DNA from: a virus
Direction: 5' to 3' (one strand)
DNA: 22,039 nucleotides
IMG/VR virus record: IMGVR_UViG_3300020439_000095
Span: 1-22,039 of that record
Shown: in pieces, positions 1-5,280 of the stretch
Numbering within the stretch: position 1 is the first letter of the stretch
Layout of the letters: every line of letters begins with the position of its first letter
Notes under the pieces: model-generated
Database searches by the model: none
What the model saw: the letters and a program-made list of their open reading frames with translations, nothing else
What the model was told of the DNA's origin: nothing
Made by a program: the position numbers and the translations under genes

Positions 1-396
1 CAGTCGGATATAGTATCCAGTTCGGATTCAAAATTTTTACAGGGAGAAAAGGTAGTAGGTTCTACCAGTTCGGCATTTGGATATGTCACTAAGATAGACC
101 CTACTAATAAACAATTGATTCTTAATGATGTCCAAGGTGTATTCCAAGTAAACGAAACTGTCACAGGCTCCCAGTCGTCCAAGAGTTTTACTCTTAGTTC
201 GGTCAGAAATTTTTCAGATAGTCCACACCATTACATCAACTCAGATGGTAACAAAACAACCTCAGAGACCACTACTATGGTCACCAATAGTGAATATGAA
301 CAAACTCTAAATGATTCTAAGAGGAATATAAGGTATATTAAAACAGACTTTGTACCACAATTACTCAGAGAATTCAAGAGTATGATAAGAGAATAA
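1..396 (+). CDS. 53: Baseplate wedge protein gp53-like, C-terminal part
   Basis: The frame is open from base 1 to the TAA at 394-396, so only the last 131 residues are present; the start lies upstream of the window. The tail of the protein has the pattern YEQTLNDSKRNIRYIK followed by a helix ending QLLREFKSMIRE, which resembles the conserved end of T4 gp53-family wedge proteins. Before it lies a beta-rich segment (GEKVVGSTSSAFGYVTKI, then FQVNETVTGSQSS) of the same SGxxA/GExV type found repeatedly in the gp7-like and DUF4815 proteins downstream. In T4, gene 53 also lies directly upstream of a hub gene (5); here the next gene begins 6 nt after the stop. The gp53 assignment rests on position and C-terminal pattern only; another wedge component is possible. 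Confidence 0.62.
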   Translation, partial: QSDIVSSSDSKFLQGEKVVGSTSSAFGYVTKIDPTNKQLILNDVQGVFQVNETVTGSQSSKSFTLSSVRNFSDSPHHYINSDGNKTTSETTTMVTNSEYEQTLNDSKRNIRYIKTDFVPQLLREFKSMIRE

Positions 397-402
397 TCAG
401 AG

Positions 403-1917
403 ATGCCTATTACAGTCGGAAGAAATCAACCTAATTCTTATAGGATTGAGAGTATTACTATTAGTAATAATGAAGGTAATTCCTATGAAGTAAGTAATTT
501 AATGGTAGACTTTGAGATATCTGAAAGTATTTATCAGATGTTTCTTACAGGTTCTATTACACTAGCGGACTCTGCAAATTTATTTAATCGTATCGGATTT
601 ACTGGTCAAGAATATATTCGTATTCATATCGGTGGTATACAGGGAAATGAAGAAATAGTCCCAGCAAACCAACAAATTGACCAAGTATTCCGAATATTTA
701 ATGTTTCAGTCCATTACAGAGACATAGATAACCCTACAAATACATTATATAATCTAGAATTTTGTTCTCCTTTGGAATATTTAGCAAAAACTCAGAGAAT
801 ATCTCAGATGTATAGAGGCAAGACTGGAGATATATTAAATAAAATATGTGTGGATAAATTATTATTTAAGGGGAATAAAAGCAATGCTAAAGTGCATACG
901 CCAGGGGGGAAGGAACTCGGTAACTTCTTTAGTGTCTTTCAGTCCGAGGGAGATGAAACCTCAGTCCTAGTACCTAATTGGTCAGTGTATAAAACCTTAG
1001 AGTGGCTGAGAGACCACACCTCAGACGACACAGATAAACCTTGGGGCGACTCTTATTACTTCTATCAGACAGCATTAAATGGCTTTAAGTTTCACAATGT
1101 GGAGTCTATGTATAAAGTAGAGTACTTAGAGGGAGATGTGAAGTTTGCTCCGCGTATGGGAGATGGAGATGACTCTTTTAATTACGACTTCGTAGATGCA
1201 CGCGGGAACGACATACTCTCCTACATTAAGAGAAACACACATAATGTCTTAGATAATCACTCTCACGGCCTATATGGGGGTGCTATACAGGTATATAACC
1301 CTATTGCAAAGACTTTGACCACTGTTGACAGTCAATTTACACAACAATTCTCTCTCAAACAGGGAAAAAGAGGTGGAAATGCAGTTACTTACAAGAAAAA
1401 GTCCTTAAGTGAAGCGCCAAATTTCCGATTATCTAATGAATCTATCAGAATACCACCAGATGGGGGCGTTGGAAGTGTCTTAGATACCGCTGCTGTTGCC
1501 CATAAGGGAGATAGTATCATAGAAAACCCAGGCGCGTCTATCACTTTTGATTATAATACACCTTTTTCCATGGGTCAAGGGGTAAATCCGAGTGGAAATA
1601 GTGTATTATATGGGACTGAGAGTGATAAATTAAACAGAGATAGAGTAGAAAAACTATTCGAGAGTAATCGTATGGACATTCAGATATCTGGGAGAACTAA
1701 TATCTCATCTGGTATGGTGATTAATATCGATATTAAACAACCAACTCCGACTACTACAGTGAAGGATGAGATAACGCACAATGGCAAGATGCTTGTAGAA
1801 GGTATTACTTGGAGAGGGACAGGAGATGGACTCGAAACACAACTCACAGTCACCTCGGATGGATATCAAGTGTCTATGGATACTCATGCAGACCATGGGC
1901 CAGAACCACAATATTAG
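403..1917 (+). CDS. 27: Baseplate central hub protein, gp27-like
   Basis: This 504-residue protein has the layout of T4 gp27 (391 residues), the trimeric hub that joins the tail tube to the gp5 spike. Residues about 30-75 hold a domain with the pattern GSITLADSANLFNRIGFTGQE. A second beta domain contains FRIFNVSVHYRD and LEFCSPLEYLA, then a helix (GKTGDILNKICVDKL). VPNWSVYKTLEWLRDHTSDD followed by SYYFYQTALNGFKFHN matches the gp27-family step where a helical segment leads into a YFFY-type strand. The C-terminal MDIQISGRTNISSGMVINID and KMLVEGITWRG match the gp27 end domain. No lysozyme or PAAR motif is visible. Base composition is clearly richer in GC than most of the window (sampled 60-base lines at 961 and 1021: 27 and 24 G+C), with CGC, GCG and CCG codons. 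The start has only a weak ribosome site. Hub identity is probable; the exact T4 gene number is inferred. Confidence 0.75.
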   Translation: MPITVGRNQPNSYRIESITISNNEGNSYEVSNLMVDFEISESIYQMFLTGSITLADSANLFNRIGFTGQEYIRIHIGGIQGNEEIVPANQQIDQVFRIFNVSVHYRDIDNPTNTLYNLEFCSPLEYLAKTQRISQMYRGKTGDILNKICVDKLLFKGNKSNAKVHTPGGKELGNFFSVFQSEGDETSVLVPNWSVYKTLEWLRDHTSDDTDKPWGDSYYFYQTALNGFKFHNVESMYKVEYLEGDVKFAPRMGDGDDSFNYDFVDARGNDILSYIKRNTHNVLDNHSHGLYGGAIQVYNPIAKTLTTVDSQFTQQFSLKQGKRGGNAVTYKKKSLSEAPNFRLSNESIRIPPDGGVGSVLDTAAVAHKGDSIIENPGASITFDYNTPFSMGQGVNPSGNSVLYGTESDKLNRDRVEKLFESNRMDIQISGRTNISSGMVINIDIKQPTPTTTVKDEITHNGKMLVEGITWRGTGDGLETQLTVTSDGYQVSMDTHADHGPEPQY

Positions 1918-1940
1918 AAAGCCTCGAAGGGACAGTAGTT

Positions 1941-1951
1941 TGGGACTCCTA
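1941..1951 (+). repeat. 11-bp repeat TGGGACTCCTA, copy 1
   Basis: This is the first of four exact copies of TGGGACTCCTA in the window, 24 nt after the gp27-like stop. The core GGACTCC is an odd-centred palindrome (GGA-C-TCC). Copies 1 and 2 share extra flanks: AGTTTGGGACTCCTAGGGT and AGTTATGGGACTCCTAGAGT. The role is unknown. Confidence 0.8.
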
Positions 1952-1963
1952 GGGTATTTTTTT
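1945..1963 (+). terminator. Possible weak intrinsic terminator after the hub gene
   Basis: A short stem, ACTC-CTA-GGGT (1945-1955, with one G-U pair), is followed by A and seven T residues (1957-1963). It overlaps repeat copy 1. The stem is only 4 bp, so termination would be weak. An alternative pairing of AGGG (1951-1954) with CCCT (1967-1970) would hide the T run in its loop. It would separate the hub gene from the panD island. Confidence 0.28.
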
Positions 1964-2001
1964 GTGCCCTTTGCTCAGCCCTAAAATGTCTTGGGAAGTT
2001 A

Positions 2002-2012
2002 TGGGACTCCTA
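2002..2012 (+). repeat. 11-bp repeat TGGGACTCCTA, copy 2
   Basis: Exact copy, 61 bp downstream of copy 1 and 20 bp upstream of copy 3, in the non-coding gap between the hub gene and the first small membrane ORF. Confidence 0.8.
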
Positions 2013-2021
2013 GAGTTTATC

Positions 2022-2032
2022 TGGGACTCCTA
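2022..2032 (+). repeat. 11-bp repeat TGGGACTCCTA, copy 3
   Basis: Exact copy, 20 bp after copy 2, about two helical turns. It lies at the point where composition drops into a very AT-rich stretch (TAAATAATAATAATAAA) leading to the next gene. It ends about 19 nt before the AGGAGA ribosome site at 2051-2056. Confidence 0.8.
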
Positions 2033-2061
2033 AATAATAATAATAAACATAGGAGAAATAT

Positions 2062-2202
2062 ATGTTAGAAAAAATAATAGACAAACATAAGGAAATGATG
2101 TATGATTTTATTGATTTAACTGGTATTAGTGACTATGAATTAGCATGGATTTGTTTTACTAAAGGAGTATTATTTACTCTTTTATTATTTTGGATATTTT
2201 AA
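2062..2202 (+). CDS. Small 46-residue membrane protein, unknown function
   Basis: This gene is too short for usual ORF cut-offs. The ATG at 2062 follows a strong ribosome site (AGGAGA, 2051-2056), which is the main reason to accept it. The product begins with a charged amphipathic part (MLEKIIDKHKEMMYDFIDL) and ends in one probable transmembrane helix at about residues 29-46 (WICFTKGVLFTLLLFWIF), so it is likely a C-tail-anchored inner-membrane peptide. The stop at 2200-2202 is one base before the next ATG, implying co-translation with the 61-residue ORF. The segment is very AT-rich (15 G+C in the 60 bases from 2101), unlike the hub gene upstream. I do not recognise a family. Holin or spanin functions are not supported: there is one helix and no lipobox. 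Confidence 0.62.
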   Translation: MLEKIIDKHKEMMYDFIDLTGISDYELAWICFTKGVLFTLLLFWIF

Positions 2203-2203
2203 T

Positions 2204-2389
2204 ATGGAATTTATATTCATACCTTTACTTGCATGTATTATTTTAATGATAGGGGAACATTCAAACCCTAGAGGTATGAATATTTTTTGGTATAAATTTA
2301 ATATTAAAAAAAGAGAATATTTTAAAGCATTAACAGAATATGATTCTGGTAATAATAAAGGGAATGGTAAACATTCAAGGATTAAATAA
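2204..2389 (+). CDS. Small 61-residue membrane-anchored protein, unknown function
   Basis: The product has a hydrophobic N-terminus (MEFIFIPLLACIILMIGEH, about residues 1-18) that could be a signal anchor, then a basic, polar tail (about residues 35-61, rich in K, N and G). A Cys at position 11 lies inside the hydrophobic run but lacks a proper lipobox. The ATG is one base after the previous stop, and the stop TAA (2387-2389) overlaps the panD ATG as TAATG. The three small genes 2062-2766 therefore look like one translationally coupled unit. No family is recognised. It shares the low GC of its left neighbour. Confidence 0.55.
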   Translation: MEFIFIPLLACIILMIGEHSNPRGMNIFWYKFNIKKREYFKALTEYDSGNNKGNGKHSRIK

Positions 2390-2766
2390 TGACACGATGT
2401 TTTTTAAATAGTAAAATACATGGTGCAGTTTGTACTGATGTAGATTTAGATTATGAAGGTTCTATTTTAATAGACGAAGACTGGATGGATGAGGTGGGAC
2501 TCCTAGTCCATGAACAGGTTGATGTCTATAATAAAACCAATGGTAACCGACATACGACTTATGTCCTACCTTTACCCAGAGGTTCGAATGAAGTTTCAGT
2601 CAATGGTGCAGGAGCTCATCTTACCAACATAGGTGATGAACTAATTATTTGTTCTTACATTTACCTAGACGATAACTACGAGGTTCTACCTTTACGACAT
2701 GAACCTAAAATAAAAATAATCGACCCTAAAGACCGAATGTACAGAGAACTATTAGGATTAAACTGA
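2389..2766 (+). CDS. panD: Aspartate 1-decarboxylase PanD (phage-borne)
   Basis: PanD decarboxylates L-aspartate to beta-alanine, the precursor that PanC joins to pantoate to make pantothenate (CoA pathway, cytosol). The 125-residue product lines up with bacterial PanD from residue 1 with no gaps in the core. It has K9 and H11 in SKIH, Y22 and the self-cleavage site G24-S25 in YEGS (Ser25 becomes the pyruvoyl cofactor), and R54, T57 and Y58 in NGNRHTTY. It also has N72 and A74 in SVNGAGAH and the GDELIICSY strand. Family length is about 115-140 residues, so it appears full length and active. The start overlaps the upstream stop (TAATG, 2387-2391), and its stop TGA overlaps the gp5 ATG (2764-2768), placing it in the structural operon. 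The first third is more AT-rich than the rest. A TGGGACTCCTA repeat lies at codons 36-39. Function follows from the family; activity in the infected host is inferred. Confidence 0.93.
   Translation: MTRCFLNSKIHGAVCTDVDLDYEGSILIDEDWMDEVGLLVHEQVDVYNKTNGNRHTTYVLPLPRGSNEVSVNGAGAHLTNIGDELIICSYIYLDDNYEVLPLRHEPKIKIIDPKDRMYRELLGLN
2495..2505 (+). repeat. 11-bp repeat TGGGACTCCTA, copy 4, inside panD
   Basis: An exact fourth copy lies in panD, read as V-G-L-L. It is 463 bp from copy 3. Composition upstream of it (2033-2494) is lower in GC than downstream. Near-matches occur at 3574-3582 (CTGGGACTC, gp5) and 5612-5622 (TGAGACTCCTA, gp6, one mismatch). Confidence 0.75.
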
Positions 2767-3851
2767 TGCCGAAATTTACAGGATTACAATCAAACTTTTA
2801 TACAGGAGTAGTCGAAGACCGAAACGACCCATTACAAGTTGGTCGAGTTCGTGTGCGTATCTATGGACTGCATACCGATGACAAGTCTCTTATTGCAACT
2901 CCAGACTTACCTTGGTGTGATGTCCTTATGCCGACCTCTACAGCATCCTTGTCTGGTCTAGGTTTGTCTCCACATGGTTTGGTTGAAGGTACAACTGTCA
3001 TGGGTATGTTCCGAGATGAATATGATATGCAAGACTTTGTAGTCATGGGTTCGTTGTTTGGTATACCAAGTAATGACTGGAAAATACCACAGGGTGATGG
3101 TGCTAATCCAATATCTCGTAGTGCCGAACATGGATTCAATGACCCTCGTAGAGACACTAGAAAAGATTACATCGACTCTATCGATGGTGCAAAAAATAGT
3201 GGTAATGGTCGTAACTGGAATCTAACTCAAGCACTAGACACTTCACCAAGAATCCCAGATAGTTTAGACCAGAAGTTAGATGGTTCTGGTACTAAAATTA
3301 ATAATCCAGATAAAGGTGTAAGATATCCAAAAGAGTCTTATACTAAAACTTCTAGCTCCGATGTAAATAAACTTGCAACGACTGGTGGTGCAAGTAATTA
3401 TCCAAATAATATGATTGAAAGGAGTAAAGGTAATACAGTCAAAGAATTATCCAGAGGTAAGTCAGTAGTAAATCCGACCTATCCTTTTAATCATGTAATA
3501 GAATCTGAATCTGGTCATGTCCTAGAATTAGATGACACACCAGCATCCGAAAGAATTCACATGTATCATAGGTCTGGGACTCGTTTAGAAGTATTACCAG
3601 ATGGTTCTCAAACTATGAAAATAGTCAACGACTCTTATGAGATTACTTTAAAAGATAAGAAAATATTAATTGGTGGAAGTGCAGATATAGAACTCTCTAA
3701 TGGTGATTATAATTTAATTACTCAGAAAGGTACTACCGAAGATGGTGGTAATGTGTTTATCACTGTAGATAAAGACTGCACAATTACTTCTAAAGGTGGT
3801 GCAATTAAATTAAAAGGAAAAGTATCAATTAATGGTACTGCATATGATTAA
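2766..3851 (+). CDS. 5: Baseplate hub/spike protein gp5-like, no lysozyme domain
   Basis: This 361-residue protein carries the N-terminal OB-fold of T4 gp5 and VgrG-type spikes (residues about 5-110: FYTGVVEDRNDPLQVGRVRV, then LPWCDVLMP, GLVEGTTVMGMF and VVMGSLFG). A polar, proline/asparagine-rich linker (about 115-240) follows. The C-terminal spike begins at about residue 246 (ESGHVLELDDTPASERIHMY) and continues as alternating beta strands to GTAYD. T4 gp5 is 575 residues because a lysozyme domain lies between these parts; here that space holds only the linker, and no catalytic Glu/Asp/Thr lysozyme arrangement is visible. It would trimerise under the gp27-like hub and form the membrane-puncturing needle. 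The ATG overlaps the panD stop (TGATG) and the stop overlaps the next ATG (TAATG). AGGAT at about 2753-2757 may serve as ribosome site. Confidence 0.88.
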   Translation: MPKFTGLQSNFYTGVVEDRNDPLQVGRVRVRIYGLHTDDKSLIATPDLPWCDVLMPTSTASLSGLGLSPHGLVEGTTVMGMFRDEYDMQDFVVMGSLFGIPSNDWKIPQGDGANPISRSAEHGFNDPRRDTRKDYIDSIDGAKNSGNGRNWNLTQALDTSPRIPDSLDQKLDGSGTKINNPDKGVRYPKESYTKTSSSDVNKLATTGGASNYPNNMIERSKGNTVKELSRGKSVVNPTYPFNHVIESESGHVLELDDTPASERIHMYHRSGTRLEVLPDGSQTMKIVNDSYEITLKDKKILIGGSADIELSNGDYNLITQKGTTEDGGNVFITVDKDCTITSKGGAIKLKGKVSINGTAYD

Positions 3852-4852
3852 TGACAACCTCAGTTTCAGTTCCATGTCCTAAAGTATTTGTTCCAACTGC
3901 TGAAGAATTAGAAAAAGTAATTATATCCATAGGTAACAAATATGGTTGGCAATACTTTGAACCGATTGAAGAAATATTAGGTGCATTTCCTTTATCTCAT
4001 ACATGGGATAAAATAAACTTTGATGTCCCAGAATTAGAATGGGAAAAAAGAATTCAATGTATGGTTGAGGAATTTAAATTATTTCCAGCCATAAAAATTG
4101 CAGAAGCAATATCTAAACTAGGCCCAATTGATTTAGTTATAACTGACCCAATCTTTGGAGTTCAAGTTGATATACTTAGATTAATAAATGACCCAGCATA
4201 TAAAGGTTCTCTTGCAACAGAGTTTGCAACAAAGTTTGATGAATTTAAAGCATTGTTACCACAAATATCTTTAGAAAATTGGGATGGTACAGATGGAATA
4301 GACAATCCAGCTTTACTTGCAACTCAAATGTTTAAAGAAATGATTGACGAAGTTAAAAAAATGATAACTCAAAATATTTATTATGGGTTTCTTAAACTAA
4401 TAGAGTTGTTTGAAGAAGCATGGGAATTATTTGATTTTGATTTACCACTTACAATAATAATAGAGATATTAACTTTTGATATTGATGGATTTTTACTTGA
4501 ACTTAAAAAAGCTGCAAAAGATGCTGGTAAAGATTTTAAAGAAATGTTATTAGAAGCTAAATTACCCCTTATAGAAATAACAATAGGTGATTTACTTAAT
4601 TTAGAAAACGAAGATAAATTAATTGACTTTCCTAATTTTGATGTGCAAAAAATAATTGATAGGATTAAAGCATACATGAGAGATTTCCCACAAAAATTAT
4701 TAGAAGACTGGATGAAGACAGTTTTAGATTTTTTAGAAGAAATTAAATTTTCAATACCAATTCCAATTCCATTTGACCTTTGTATGTTCCTAGAAGAAGT
4801 TGGTTTTCCAAAAGAGATATCTGTTTCTAATCTAGTACTAGAAGGGACATAA
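3851..4852 (+). CDS. Uncharacterised helical protein between gp5 and gp25
   Basis: The product is 333 residues, predominantly alpha-helical and acidic, with many E/D/K/L/I residues and few glycines, unlike the beta-rich neighbours. It begins with a proline-rich MTTSVSVPCPKVFVPTAEEL. It has long amphipathic helices (for example residues 168-200 and 220-245) and ends in IPIPIPFDLCMFLEEVGFPK. The repeated IPIPIPF segment and the helical character could suit a membrane-contacting or tube/chaperone role, but I see no diagnostic motif. The start codon overlaps the gp5 stop (TAATG); the next gene starts 8 nt after its stop. The coding sequence is very AT-rich (13 G+C in the 60 bases from 4441). Its fixed place in the hub/wedge operon suggests a virion or assembly protein. 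T4 has no obvious counterpart at this position. Confidence 0.8.
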   Translation: MTTSVSVPCPKVFVPTAEELEKVIISIGNKYGWQYFEPIEEILGAFPLSHTWDKINFDVPELEWEKRIQCMVEEFKLFPAIKIAEAISKLGPIDLVITDPIFGVQVDILRLINDPAYKGSLATEFATKFDEFKALLPQISLENWDGTDGIDNPALLATQMFKEMIDEVKKMITQNIYYGFLKLIELFEEAWELFDFDLPLTIIIEILTFDIDGFLLELKKAAKDAGKDFKEMLLEAKLPLIEITIGDLLNLENEDKLIDFPNFDVQKIIDRIKAYMRDFPQKLLEDWMKTVLDFLEEIKFSIPIPIPFDLCMFLEEVGFPKEISVSNLVLEGT

Positions 4853-4860
4853 ATAATAGT

Positions 4861-5280
4861 ATGAGTGATAATTATTTCAAGAATCAAAACAAGATAACTG
4901 CAAGAAGGTGGTACACAGATATTGATTTAAATCTGACCCCACATCCTTCTTCTAAAGACTTAACTCTTAAGTATGATAAGGATGCAATTAAAAGGTCACT
5001 AAGAAATATCATGTTAACTAATAATTATGAAAGACCTTTTAGACCAAACTTTGGTGCAAACTTAAGAGGTCTTTTATTTGAACTTGCAGATGATATCACT
5101 AAATTTGAAATAAGAAAACAAATAACAGAAGCAATAGAAGCTTATGAACCTAGGGTGCAAATAGACGAAATATATTTAAACGAAGATAAGTCTAATAATA
5201 TGTTTATAAATTTACATTATGGAATTAGAGGTGTGATAGAACCCCAAGAAGTAGAAGTAATATTACAGAGAGTACGATAA
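4861..5280 (+). CDS. 25: Baseplate wedge protein gp25 (GPW/gp25 family)
   Basis: This 139-residue protein (T4 gp25: 132) has the family layout. WYTDIDLNLTPHPSSKDLTL near the N-terminus is followed by DKDAIKRSLRNIMLTNNYERPFRP, FGANLRGLLFELAD, and the core EPR triplet (E96-P97-R98 in YEPRVQIDEI). gp25 joins gp6 and gp53 in the wedge core and serves as the platform from which the tail sheath starts to polymerise. It is encoded immediately before gp6, with the stop overlapping the gp6 start (TAATG, 5278-5282). In T4 itself gene 25 is in another cluster, so this 25-6 adjacency is the arrangement of other contractile-tail systems. Assignment is secure. Confidence 0.94.
   Translation: MSDNYFKNQNKITARRWYTDIDLNLTPHPSSKDLTLKYDKDAIKRSLRNIMLTNNYERPFRPNFGANLRGLLFELADDITKFEIRKQITEAIEAYEPRVQIDEIYLNEDKSNNMFINLHYGIRGVIEPQEVEVILQRVR

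Noticed and set aside
1941-2032. The three intergenic TGGGACTCCTA copies as a CRISPR array
   Set aside because: Repeats are only 11 bp, spacings are irregular (61 and 20 bp), there is no unique-spacer pattern and there are no cas genes.
2062-2389. Holin/spanin pair for lysis
   Set aside because: Each product has only one hydrophobic segment, there is no lipobox or endolysin neighbour, and the genes are coupled to panD instead.
3100-3500. Hidden lysozyme domain in the gp5-like protein
   Set aside because: The segment is polar, rich in N, P, S and G, and shows no lysozyme-like catalytic pattern. It reads as a linker.
4848-4856. CATAAATAA just before gp25 as a late promoter
   Set aside because: It lacks the first T of TATAAATA and is so close to the ATG that the transcript would have no leader. 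It is probably chance in AT-rich sequence at the gene junction.
4381-4887. 168-codon open frame on the minus strand, plus many other minus-strand frames such as 17885-18238 and 11738-12025
   Set aside because: They lie entirely opposite well-supported structural genes, have no ribosome site or recognisable product, and arise from AT-rich, stop-poor antisense codons.
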